This document shows positions 1 through 23,697 of a DNA stretch of 34,452 bases, one piece after another; position 1 is the stretch's first letter; every line of letters starts with the position of its first letter. The DNA lies in the NCBI GenBank assembly GCA_019648995.1, contig BLXT01000184.1, positions 861,566 to 896,017 on the forward strand. The letters are read 5' to 3'. The notes beneath the pieces were generated by a model. The model searched no databases. It was given only the letters and a program-made list of their open reading frames with translations, and was not told the DNA's origin. The position numbers and the translations under genes are program-made. This stretch comes from Plakobranchus ocellatus. Its lineage: Eukaryota > Mollusca > Gastropoda > Plakobranchidae.

Positions 1-149
1 TTTTTTTTTGTCAAGTCCTGAAATTCAGATGACATTTGATTGTGGCAGTTTTTACTGCACAGCATATGTGTGCCTACAAAAATCATTTTATTAACATAAA
101 TTTGATTTTTATTAATATTAACATCTTTAAATGGAGCAAATTGTTTTAA

Positions 150-227
150 TTATATGGCTTTTAAAATTTTTTCGATAAGCCTACTCACTTCGGAGGTTGA
201 AGATGTGTAACCACAGAAAGCATTAAC
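150..227 (-). CDS. Possible terminal coding exon of an unidentified minus-strand gene
   Basis: On the minus strand a polypyrimidine run ending in CAG (acceptor just above 227) is followed by 25 codons and a TAA stop at 152-150. The peptide begins VNAFCGYTSSTSEVS and ends RLIEKILKAI. It has balanced composition and an amphipathic helical end, unlike the low-complexity translations around it. I do not recognise the family. Upstream exons would have to lie between 228 and about 7900, and I could not join one in phase with certainty. It could equally be a chance open stretch. Confidence 0.3.
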   Translation of the reverse strand, partial: VNAFCGYTSSTSEVSRLIEKILKAI

Positions 228-3200
228 CTGAGAAAAAAAAGTTTTAAATTTCAGGAAAATGTGTAAAATGAAAAGAAACATCGATACAGTAAAGTCTAAG
301 TTAAAAACAATGATAATTTTAAGACATCTTAATGTAAAGAGAAAAGTCGAAATGCTATGTCAAGTAAAAATTTAGCTTTGAAAGTGCTAAAAAAGCGATC
401 TCCACACGATACCATGATGTAAGCACAATAGGGATACAATGCCCTTCTTGCAAAGTGCTAATCCTAAATTTTAAAACTTGATAAAACACATATGCTTCTC
501 CCATGCCAGGCTATCTTCAATAATTTTATGGTCAAATTGTCAATCAAGCATGTCAAAACTTGACTGCCAGATTTGCAATAGTTTGTGGCGAAAGCATCTA
601 TCGAATATGGATTTAATGCGTCCCTATATTTGATTTATAAAGATTGTACCATTAATTGCAAGCCTTCTTTTTTTAAAACATTATCATAAAGCTGTATATA
701 AGTGTTACAATAATTATCACAATTACACATATTTTTCACTAACTTTTTCTCACTTACAAAGGTTTGAAATTGTGGTGGCACTGAACAATGAAATATCCAC
801 ATGATTCAAAACCTCTTAGGTGCAAAGGATCAAGTAATAGATATAATCTATCCCTTTTAGATATTTTCAAAAATACTAGATGGATGTTTAAATCTTGCCT
901 TTTGCCTTTTTCTGGGATTTCAATGAACTTAAATACAACTACCCCATTTATCAAAGATTTTAAGATCAACTTTATGAATATCATATCCTTGTTGAATCCA
1001 AGGTTTGTTGGATAAAAATTGCCTTAAATTCTTATTATAAGATATGATTTGAAACTGTTCAAGGGATAAGACCATTAGCCACAAACATGAAGTGGTTACT
1101 TGCCTTTGGCTTTTAGTCAAGTAAGGATACTTTGGACGGCAGACTCAGTAATCATACATTAGATTCCTTTTTTTTTTAACAACAGCCTTTCTTATTCTTC
1201 ATCTCTCTATTTTTCCTTTTCACTTCTCTGTCTCGATCTACTTTTTTTGAAATGTTCTCTCTAAATTTTCCTCATTTTTTTTTTCAGGTGTTCTCTCTCT
1301 CTCTCTCTGTATGTTTTGTCTTTTGTATGTGTTCTCTTGCTCTCCATTTCTCTGTTTCTTTCTCCTTAAGTTTGAGGAACAATTGTAAACAATTTTGTGA
1401 GCATCAAGTTTTACCATCCCATTTATAACTGTCACGACATCTGTGTACTTACACAATAAAAGTATAGCTAGGTCAAATGTAATACATGTACTTATCATAT
1501 GGCTGCAATTCCTCCAGGCAGAAAGATTACGTAATTGTGTATGCACATGGTCATTAGCCTCATCTTTGAATATCCTCTTCCCCAATTTTACTTTCCTCAG
1601 TTTTTGCTTGAACTGTCCTTTTTTTTTTCTCCTTGTACTGCTGCTATGCCTTGCGCTGTACCCACCTAGATATAGGGGTGACCAGACCAGGCTACAGAAG
1701 GCTTATTATTCTGGCCATCTCCCTCTTGCTCTGGCCCTACCCTGCTTCCATCAAGATTCTCTTGTAAAGATGCACATACACAAACACCTGTCGATGCTCA
1801 TATTGCATCATGGACAAAAGCCAAATATTAATATTTTCTGTGCATTGTTCATTGTGTTGTTGCTTTTACACTGGAGCCCAGGAATAGTTGTCCTTCGCCT
1901 TGTTAAATTCTGAGTCAGTAATTTGCCATTTTGCCACTCACTTGATCCAAGTTTGTTTTTTTTTTTAATTAAGGCTAAAGAAGGAAACATTTATTTCATG
2001 CAAACCTTGTAAGTCGTTGTACCCAAGGGAACTAGTTGGACTGAGCTTGGTTAATTTTAGGTTTGCTGTGTAGAAGATTCCAAAAACAAAAGCAAAGAAT
2101 TGAGAGAAATGGATGTATTTGATGCAAAAGATAAATATTCAAAATATACCTGAAACTTATTTCAAATTCCTTTTCTATCTTTATACTGTTTTTTTCAGAT
2201 CATGTAATGTTTTATATTTATATATATATTGTTAATCTTAGTGTATCAAATCTATCTCAATTGCTTATATACATTTAAAACTGTATGACTATCAGCTCAT
2301 TCCATTATTTGTTTTAAACTATCAATTGGATATTTTGGGATTACCTCTACTTTTTGGCTTTCATTTTCTAATTTTGTGCACTTTCAAATCAAAATAGTTG
2401 CTATGTTTTTGGTTATAGAATAGAGAGAGTTGAAGACATTTTCTTTCTTTGGTAATTTGCCCTTCTTGCGCAAAAATTGCAAATGTCTACAGATTGCTAT
2501 CTAAATATAATTATCAAGTGCCTTACTTATATACATTGTTTATCTTATTGCTGCACATTCATTTGAAACTTTTGTGGTGTCTTAAAGTATACTTCATCTT
2601 TTTTTGTTATTGAATCTAATATTTTTTCTCCACCCCCTAAAAAAAAAAGTAACAATATATCTTTATGAAGAAAGGAAATTGAAATTAATTCAGCATTATT
2701 TTTATATGTATATATCATTATATATATATATATATATGCTCCTATTATGTAAGCTGTCTTGCTTGTGATATTGCTTGAATTTCCTCAATAAATCTGTGAA
2801 ACACTGCTTTTGTTTTTTTACATTTTTTAACCTATTAGAAACTTTTTATCAATCTTGCCCGGTAAATTATCAAATATCAGATCTGATTATGTATTTGTTC
2901 TTTCAGAAATTCTTTTGGTGAAAAATATTTGTTCATTGACATATAAACTTTTTCTAAAATAAAAGTGAGGCATTTTGAAAACATTACTTAACTGCATAAA
3001 TTCAGTCTTCAATAAGTTTCTCCTTGCTTTTGTTCTTTAGTGGTGCATCTTATTTTGTTACATAATAGCCATCATATAATTTGATGGCTAAAATTTTACA
3101 TTTTTTGTAAACTAGAGCAGTTTCTTTCTTAGTATTTAAATACTAGTGAAGTTGTTTTTTTTATGAATTGTGCTTAAAATACATGCATTTTATAGAGCAA

Positions 3201-3354
3201 TGATCTGGCAAGTTAAGGTTTTGCTGTAAAACACATGCTGTCCCAGGGTTGAAAAGGATATCAGATTTGAACCTAAGACAAATACCTTGAACTTTGAAGA
3301 TGCTCCAAAGTGGTTGAAGAAAATGAACCAATATTGTCAAATGTAAGGAATGTA

Positions 3355-3391
3355 TACATACATACATACATACATACATACATACACATAC
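3355..3391. repeat. (CATA)n microsatellite
   Basis: About nine uninterrupted ACAT/CATA units. The open frame read through it on the minus strand, rich in V-C-M-Y, is a by-product of the repeat. Confidence 0.9.
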
Positions 3392-4815
3392 AATATGTCG
3401 AGTCCTCCAACAATTGACAAACTTATAATATATCACAGAGTGGGCCCCCGTACTTGCAATTCAAACCTTATCTATCTCACCACCTGACTTAAATGTAGGG
3501 AACACTTTGTAGGACAAACTTGCAAACATTCACAGCCAGATTCAACTGCCACCAGCTTATATTTAACAATGGCAGATATATATATGCATCATTTATACGC
3601 TTTGATCAATATATTGCATGTGATTCAAGTATATATGTATTTTTTTTTCTTTTGCCTCATGCATCAATGAAGTGCTTTTTCAGTTAAAAGATATTTCTAT
3701 TTGTGGTAATATTTTTTTTTTTTTTTACATAGTACTTAAAATCACCAGAAGGTTTGTATCCTTAATGCTGTCATTTTTTTTTGACTGAAGAGGCTTAAAG
3801 GCAGACTGTTTTATTGTATAGATATGTAATGGTTGTATTCGATTCAAATACCTTATACAAAATTATATGAAAGCAAGTAAGAGTAATAGCATTCATCATC
3901 TCCGGCCCAAATTAAGCATCATGATTTTAGTTTATTTAGATAGAGAGGGATGGGAAAGCTGATGAGAAAGTTACAGTTTATATGATCGTTATGATCACAC
4001 ATTTAACCATTTTCTGTTGTGGTTTACACCCCGAAAAGGGCTAGAGAGTAGTATAAAGTGTTACAGTTATGTGGAGAAAAAGACCCTCCTAACGTGATGT
4101 ACATGTATTGGTAGCAGAATGAAACTGGAAGCTTTCAACCCTTATCTCAAGCTCAGTATGTTTATTATAAAATCTCATATCACTACCTGAAACACCTGTT
4201 GGAAGATTGAATGTCAGCCATTTTATGGGATCACCAGGCTTGAAACTTAATACCAAACTTATTAATGCTCTAAATTCAAACTTCATCATGATTTCAGCTG
4301 TATAATGCAACACAACATAGGCAATTTTATTATTATTTTTCATGTGTTTTTTAAAATAAAACATTTATTTTTGCCGTTGAATTAATAATGAATATAAAGT
4401 GTCCTTTTGTTTTGGGTTATTGAAATGACTCTAACCAGCAGTGTTTGCATCTTTAACAAGCATTCAATCTTGAAAAATTCAAAATTATGTGAATGAACCA
4501 TCTGGTATATGTTTGTACGAACTATATTTAAGCTGATATATTATCAGTGGTGCTTGACTGTGAATTTCCACATTCATTAAAAAAAGAAAGACATACTTTA
4601 ATTATTACTTTACATATGTTGCTTTTCATTCCTATATACTGAAGTAATTGTAAAACATGTAATAGTAATTATGATTTACATATTTATTGTTGATATATTT
4701 GCCATGTGTAATAAATATTGTTTCCTGTTATACACAACTACACACCTTTCATTCAAATGCTCCATGATTCCCCAAGCTTTGCTAAGATTGTGAGACTTGC
4801 TGCTCTATGGAGAGA

Positions 4816-4909
4816 TATAATGTGTATCAGCGTAAAAGCTGCAATTACTTGATGAATGGATGTATAATGTGTATCAGCGTAAAAGCTGCAATTACTTGAT
4901 GAATGGATG
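4816..4909. repeat. 47 bp tandem duplication, two copies
   Basis: The unit beginning TATAATGTGTATCAGCG occurs at 4816 and again at 4863, essentially identical over 47 bp. The near identity implies a recent duplication. No gene is affected. Confidence 0.9.
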
Positions 4910-5183
4910 AAAAAGTTAATGTTATTGTCAGATCCTGTATTAAGCTAAAGTTATATCAATCAGTGTTGAATAAAATGATATATGTTTAATATTAAAAGCA
5001 ACATTATTTCTAATTAATATTTTTAAAATTGAATATTCTATAAAATGTGAACAATGTTATAAGTTTAGTAGCTGTGTTGCCTTTCGGGATTTATTTTCCC
5101 CTCATTGTTGTCTTTCACCCTCTGAAAATGTTTGTTGCTCTTATAAGACAGGGTTCTCGTGGCCCCTTTTTTTTTTTCAGGAA

Positions 5184-5197
5184 GGGGGGGGGGGGGG
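5184..5197. repeat. G14 homopolymer
   Basis: Fourteen consecutive G after a T-rich run. Its length is likely to be uncertain in any assembly. Confidence 0.85.
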
Positions 5198-6419
5198 TTA
5201 CATCCTTGAAACCTCCTTGAATTTTGTTTCCCCTCAAAATCTCCTTGAATTGGCATTAAGACCAAAAAATCATTTAAAAAGAAAAAAAAAATGTGCAGAC
5301 CCCAATTGATGGCGAGCGATGTGGTACTGTACAAGCTGTTACTTTCTGTTGCATTGGTAACTTGTCCTCCATAGCCGTAGGCATGGGAAAGTAACTCTGC
5401 TCCCAAACAAGTGAGAACTCTTCTATTTTAAAAGTGCATTCTAAAAGCCTCCTTGATTTTGAAATTTTCGCCTTGAAACCTTGAATTTAAGGAAGGAATA
5501 GCTGTATGAACCCAGATTGGAGGCATACATTAGAAAGAAAAAAATTGTTGTTTTCAGCCATGCAGCAAAAATATTCATCTCCATTTAAAGGTACAATGTA
5601 TTTTGCAAAATTGTAATAGTGATTTTTATTGCTCTAAGGAAGTAGAAGAAACTTACAACTATACTGAATGAATTGCTCATGTTAAGCAGACCCAATGTCA
5701 AGTTTGAGGGTTTGCATTAAAAGTTTGAAAGAAAAATTCTCATGCCATTGCTAGCACCTTTTGCTACGTATTTTGATCTATATCTCTCATTTTATGTTCC
5801 TGTATTTGAAAAAGCGGACCGAGAGAAAAAATTAGTGAATTTAACTCAGTATCTGACTTTTAATTAATCGCTGATTAGAATTTTGAAGATTTGAGTTATG
5901 ATCTCGAGTGCATCATCTTAATTAGCCAAACCCATTGTTGATTTTTCTTTAATTTTTCAAGAAAACGAAAGTTGCGCACCAAACATTTAATGCTGTTTTT
6001 TTCCTTTAGCTTTGACATGTGGCGCACAAAGTTCCAAATCATTATTGTTATCAAAATGTCTACCTAGGATATTTTTTTTCAACTTAATAAGGTTTAAATA
6101 GGGTTATAAATCCGTGAAATAACTTCGGTATTTTAAAACATCACCACATAAAATGGCATGGTCTAGGGTAACTTATCAACATTTTATTTGGATCTTATTG
6201 ACACCCCAAAAAAATTTGTTTAGGCATTACGTGTTTGAGCTTAGCTCCACTACAAGATTTTTTCTGTAAATGTACATTCTATACGTATGTATGTACAAAT
6301 ATGTTGTGACCAGCCTCAACAAGTCGGATGTCATGTATATATCAGTTTTAAGAAAAAAAAAGCATTAAAATTTTTACAAAAATTCTTTTATCTGCTTTTT
6401 GTTAAAAAATAAATATTTC

Positions 6420-6426
<7 letters not shown>

Positions 6427-6473
<47 letters not shown>

Positions 6474-6499
6474 TTTTATATATATATATATATATATAT
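6427..6499. repeat. (TA)n microsatellite
   Basis: About 73 bp of TA dinucleotides with a small interruption (TTTATATTTTT), followed by a short CACACA run. Confidence 0.95.
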
Positions 6500-7929
6500 G
6501 CACACACATTTCACCTTTATGGCTTTATACAGAACTACTGTCCAGTTTTTTACTATTGATAATTGCAAAACTTAATAAATGCACTTTCTGGCTCTATCAA
6601 TGATTGGAAATGTTCAAAATGGGCTTGCCAATTCATTTCATGTAGAAGTCAAGACATAAACTCCTTCACTCAAAGGAGGACGCATTGATTAACCATCCCC
6701 GTATAAATGTAAAGAAAAGATATGCAGATAGTTTCGTAGGTTTTCTTTTTTAGTTTCTAATGGTCATACCCCCAAAATAGTTGAACAGTAACTACAGCCT
6801 GGATTGGATAAGCCTCTGCCTCAACTTGCCTCCCAGATATGAGGCCGAGAAGCCATTCCATGCTATAGCAGTTCACCAGCAGTTGTACAGGGTTATTTTG
6901 GAAGCATACCTTTTGCTGACACTTTTTTTTTTGTTTCCATAGCGGGCATCGTTTTCAGGGCATACACTTTTGTTTTAGCTTAGTTATTCAATCTTGTGTT
7001 TTGATACAATTAGCTGATTTGTTTACTTACAAGTGGAGTTTTAGTTTTATGTCAATTGTTTGACAAGTAAAATTTTATTTTATTATTGCTCTAGATTCAA
7101 TAATTATCAAGAAATGTTCACTGCACTTAAGTCATCTTTCTTTTTTTTTTTTTTGAGTGGAAAGTTAGCTAAGGTCTTATAAAAAACAAAACCCTACAGT
7201 TACTCAGTACCGGTAGTGTTTGGGGGCACCACCCGACTTCTAGACTATACCTACTTGAAGTATTGATTTCACAATTTTGGCCTTTCTTTTGCTCTATAGA
7301 AACTTCAGTTACGTTTTTCTCCCGTTTTTTTGGCACAAAAAAAAAAAAATTATCTCTGTCGAGATTAATGTATCAATTTTCAAAAAATTTGGTATAGCTA
7401 TTGCCAGTTGTATTATCTATAGTACTGTAGAGGCTTTTATTGATATCATGTTTACATTTTTAGAGAATTGAATTTTTTCATATACTCTCAGCTGTATCAA
7501 ATACAATTTTCATTTTTTTTAAATAATTTTCAAGATATGAAAAAATTCTTTTACTTTTTAGATAGCATATTGAAGAATGTGTTGGCAAAGTTTCAAATGG
7601 TTTGAAGTTCATCTGTAGGAGGAAATGGATCTTTATTAGCAATTTAAAAAAAAAATCTTACAACAGTTAAAAACACTATTTTGTAGATCTTGTTTGTTTT
7701 TCCCCCTACAATTCACAAACTTTTTCATCTGTTTTTCGCCTGTTATAAATCTGTTGGTATGGTTGGCATCTCTATAAAGTTTCAGAAAAAATGCAAATTT
7801 TTTAAATTCAAACTATTGTCTAGTACTATGTCAAAAAATTGTCATTACTGCAGATAATAAATTAATACAAAACGCTTGTTGTATTGTGATGAATGAAAAA
7901 AAAAAAAAAAAAGAAAGAAAGTGGTAAAT

Positions 7930-8464
7930 TTTACAATTTGAAAACAGACTTTTATTTCCATGTGCTCAAATCTCACAAGTTTCAAACAACACAGATAATC
8001 ATATAATTATAACAGAAATGTAGTTCACTTCGCTCTCTGAACTTATCTCTCTCTTTTTCAGTTAAACGGAAATTGTACACAAAATTATAAAAATAAAATT
8101 CTTCCGGGCAAGAACGTATTCCAAGGAAGAACAGTCTATGGATTATAAAAGCAAAGTCGATTTGGGACTGAAACACCATTTAAAAAAACAAAAATTCAAA
8201 AATAAAAAGAAAAAAATAAAGATTTAAAAAAACTCTTCAGCTGTTTAATTCAGACACAAATATTCAAAACTACTAAGAATTAAAAGAAAAAAAAATAAAT
8301 CAAAGCTCAGCATTATGTATTGAAATATCTCATGCACTCAGCCATATGAGAAATCTATGAGCATTAGATTCCACAATTTCATGTAAAATTAAACATTAAT
8401 TGCTGATCAATTTGGTTATTTCTTAGTTGTAATTTTCTTCTACAATTGTTTTCAGCCTAGAATT
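7930..8464 (-). other. DLD: Probable 3' UTR of DLD
   Basis: This is the minus-strand sequence directly after the DLD stop codon. It is AT-rich and without a further exon. It is taken to end 10-30 bases after the AATAAA at 7956-7951. The exact cleavage site is inferred. Confidence 0.6.
7951..7956 (-). terminator. Polyadenylation signal candidate for DLD
   Basis: TTTATT on the plus strand is a canonical AATAAA on the minus strand, about 510 bases after the stop codon. A T-rich region (A-rich on the plus strand) follows. It is a strong but unproven candidate. Confidence 0.5.
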
Positions 8465-20071
<11,607 letters not shown>

Positions 20072-20386
20072 GGCTGTTGGTAAACTGATACAGAAAAGGT
20101 GCTAAAATTTACAGGCCCTTACGCAAAGGACTAGCCTGCTCTGATGACATTGATGATCTCCCTATTCTGCCGAAATGGAGCTCTTATGAGTAGGAAAGGT
20201 CAATAGGTCTCAATAGCAACTTCCTGCTGGGCGTCTTCTAGCATTGCGGTAGTTTCTGTAGTTTGTTTTTGTTTTATTCCTATTATTTTATTCAGTTCTA
20301 GGAACACTGGCATTTCTGTGCCCAGGTGTTAGAGAATTACATGTATAATGAAAATCAGTCTGGCTAAGTGAGAAATTGATTCTAAA
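20072..20386. promoter_or_regulatory. Divergent promoter region shared by DLD and EEA1
   Basis: Only 315 bases separate the two start codons on opposite strands, so both core promoters and 5' leaders must fit here unless non-coding first exons lie elsewhere. GC content is somewhat higher than in the surroundings. No clear TATA box is placed for either side. Repeat-free sequence here, flanked by repeats, fits functional constraint. Confidence 0.75.
20219..20226 (-). promoter_or_regulatory. ETS/GABP-type site candidate
   Basis: ACTTCCTG, reverse complement CAGGAAGT, close to the GABP (NRF-2) core that is common in divergent promoters of nuclear genes for mitochondrial proteins. It lies midway between the two starts. 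A motif match alone is weak evidence. Confidence 0.35.
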
Positions 20387-20422
20387 ATGTTCAACCGTTT
20401 GCGAAAGAAGAAGGAAGAAAAG
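20387..20422 (+). CDS. EEA1: EEA1 exon 1 (start)
   Basis: ATG then MFNRLRKKKEEK, donor AAG|GTAGAT, A at -3. The strongly basic start resembles the basic N-terminus of the vertebrate protein (MLRRILQR). The exon joins exon 2 in phase 0. Confidence 0.8.
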
Positions 20423-21136
20423 GTAGATTATTAGATCTAGATTAGTCGTTGCTAGATCTAGAATCTAGATCTAGGCTAGTATTTATTAGAGCTATCAAAA
20501 ATTTTAGTGCAGATCTCGATTAATTCAGATTCGTTCCTAGGCGTTTTTTTTTTTTTTTTTTTAATTTTATTTTATTTTATGGGTTCCCACAGAGATCTCT
20601 ATTAAAGTATGTTAAACAGGATTCACTCAAGATTCTGAAAAGTAACAAAAAATAAATAAATAGATCTAAATCACTTAAATGGAATCAGCACCAGTTTCAT
20701 GTTGACTTTCAAATTTATATGTGTGCTTTTCATGTTCATATGTTTTGATCAATCTAAATATTCCTTTTTTCTCTGTTGCTTGCAAGAAATAGCTGTGAAT
20801 TTAATTCAACATTCAATCAGACATAAGAATGCACACAAGAAAAGAAGATCTTGATGTTAGACTGCTTTCCAATGTCTCATATCAGTATCACCATTAAACA
20901 ATATAAAAAGGGCGAGTTTCACTTTGAATCACCTGTCTTAGATTTTAAAAACCATCAATGAATTGGAGCTGATCAACTAAAACTCAGCCACCATTAAAAT
21001 CCAAAGGAATTGAGGTTCATTAATTTTTCCAAAAGATTACAAGATATAGATCTATATATATTTGCTTATGAATGAAAATATGAACCTTGTGTGCAAATCA
21101 AAAGTCTTTCCCAATTTTCATTTCCATTCTATAAAC

Positions 21137-21189
<53 letters not shown>

Positions 21190-22377
21190 CACTCTTGGAG
21201 TTAGCATCAGTGGCTATCACGGCTAGAGCCATATAAAGTTCTGTGGAGATAAATGCATGAAAGTCCATAGAAATCTCCTTGAAAATAAATGTAGCCCCAT
21301 GGATGTTAGTTTTCTATAGGGCCTAGTGATACCGAATCTTTTTATTCATGTAATAAAATATAGTAATATTAGATATATTATTACATGTGATATATATCAA
21401 AGGACAAACCAACTAAAGCCACTCTCTAGATTTGTGTCCCTTCATTTTAGTTTTGTAATGATACTATTGAATGAAAATAAAGTGAATATATGCTCTAGTT
21501 CATAAAAACTATTTTTTGCATCATTGTTAGAATCGAACATGACATTCTTATTTGAGGAGCATCCAATGCTTTTTATGAAAAGAGCAACAAAATATGTAAC
21601 AAATTTTGTAAGCTATGGCTTAAAAAAAACATTTTTTTGTCAATAAGTCTTTTGGAGTGTCATACTTGGGTTGGATTTATGAGTCCTAAAAATTTACTAA
21701 TTTCTTTTCATGACGTAAATTCAATATCTGTTACTTAATTAGCATCCTTGATTGCCTGTGTCAATGTGTGTATATGTGTTTCTATTTTGGTAATCCTCTC
21801 CTCTTCCCTTCCCCTCCGAAAAACAGTTGTGCCCATTTCCCACATATTATGGTTATTTGGCCTTCCTGTGCCTCTTTTTTGCCTCCAGAAGCATCATCTA
21901 GAATCTTTTATTAATACATTTATTCCATAAAGTTAGACATTCTGTAGCAAAAATGAAGGATTTAGAACACCCAGAAGAAAAAGAAAATATGATACTTACA
22001 GCTTTATTTAGAAACATGTATTTGATTCTGAAGTAAATTATATGTAAGTAAACAAATCATAATTGGACATGATTTTGATTTTGTTTTTTTTTTTTGTTGT
22101 TTTTTTTGCTAACTTAGTTTTCATTTTGCTTTATTTTGAAATATACCATTTTATTAGAAATGTTTTAAAATGAGGCAGGGAGAAAAAAGCCTTTAAGTTT
22201 CAGATTTTTCAAGCAACTTATTTTCAATGATTTTTTTACAGCCCTTGGAATACATATATTTTTTTCATTTTGTTACTGAACTCATATACGTGTGTTTGTT
22301 TATACTAAAATCTTTAGTCATAAATAATTCTTATAAATTTCAATTACTTTGAAATTGGTAGTTTTCTTTTAATATGT

Positions 22378-22446
<69 letters not shown>

Positions 22447-23029
22447 ATGTTTAATGTATTTGTGGACATAAAAGCTTGAAGTGCTTAACATTCTCACTGT
22501 TCCTTTTTTTCAAACACTTACTAGTAATGGTAATTCCTCTTCTGTAATATTAGAGAAAACAAACAACAACTAAAAAAAAAAAATAGAATTTGTATTGTTT
22601 CCTATTAGTATTAATTTTAAGCAAATCGAAGTCAGTGCTTGAGTCAAACCTCTCTTTAGAGGGTAGGCATCACCGAAACCTTTTATGTTTATATTATCCC
22701 CACATCCTATGTCAGTATTTCAATGTACCCGAGCTTACCCTTATCCTTCATCTCCAGTCTCCATCAAGTCATGGCCGTTTAAATTCACAATCCTCTGTAG
22801 GGGGAAGTGATGTCAGTGAAGCGCAGGTGATTACATTATTGTTTTCTTTTATTAACTGATAGGTTTTAGACAATAATTTATTGCTCAAATAAAAAGAATA
22901 TTAAAGACTGAATGAATCTCACAAGAATCTGAGGATATTATGAAATGACATATATTTGAAGATGGAATATAAGGGCTTAGCTTATATAAAGCTCAAGCTA
23001 TTTGTTTCATTCAAAAAATGTTAAGATAA

Positions 23030-23076
<47 letters not shown>

Positions 23077-23663
23077 AAAAGGTTGAAGTAATGAATATGA
23101 ATGTATTGTACTACTTGATTAAATTTTACTGAGCTGTCTAATATAATTTTCAGGAAAAAAAAAGGGTATTAGAGATTTCTTGCAAGGAAAAAGTTCACTC
23201 CTATAATGTGGTGTTGAATAATTATTTTCGGTTAGATAAATTCTTTCAGTTTGCATTGAGTGCAATAGGCGAAAGGTAATTTTAATCATTTTTAAAGATC
23301 AAAATTAATCTTACATATATATATATATATATCAAGATATTAATTTTGTATGTATTGCCCATTTATCGTCACTATATGTCAGTGTGTATTTTTTTCATTT
23401 TATAAATTTTTTGTTATTTTTTTTTGGTTGTAGACACAGTATTTTGATTTTTGTAGCATATGTTCCTGTATTCCAGTTTTATTGCTGTGTAAATATATTT
23501 TATTAAGGTGGCTAGAAACATAGGCTCGTTGTTCAAGAAAACAGTATATTGATAATATAAAATTTCATTTTACCCAGCTGACACTTTTAAAAATAATTTC
23601 ACGACTTTCATTTACATGTTCGAAACGATATTTATTTTTGTTGCACTCATCCTTCCCTCCTCC

Positions 23664-23697
<34 letters not shown>

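Larger units (their letters stand above)
228..7929. other. Intergenic or unassigned sequence downstream of DLD
   Basis: No exon chain can be supported here on either strand. The stretch is AT-rich, with long T and A runs, a (CATA)n tract, a G14 run, a 73 bp (TA)n tract and a 47 bp tandem duplication. Two small islands of higher GC (about 1640-1770 and 6790-6900) do not resemble a gene or tRNA that I know. Minus-strand open stretches near 754-1120 and 4089-4364 look mildly protein-like but lack a coherent exon structure. Plus-strand AATAAA hexamers near 2788 and 4711 could be 3' ends of a gene to the left. Confidence 0.5.
20423..22757 (+). other. EEA1 intron 1
   Basis: Contains CTAGATCTAG copies near the start, a (TC)n tract and a (TA)n tract. 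No exon-like coding was found. Confidence 0.7.

Noticed and set aside
754-1120. Overlapping minus-strand frames of 76 and 63 codons
   Set aside because: Mildly protein-like but in two different frames, without a convincing acceptor. Kept only as part of a low-confidence finding.
4089-4364. 91-codon minus-strand open frame
   Set aside because: Plausible composition but no family, no splice context and no start context; frames of this length are expected by chance over 34 kb.
5065-5406. 113-codon minus-strand open frame
   Set aside because: Driven by homopolymers (poly-F, poly-P, poly-K) around the G14 run.
6790-6900. GC-richer island tested as a tRNA or tRNA-derived SINE
   Set aside because: No B box and no cloverleaf could be found by eye.
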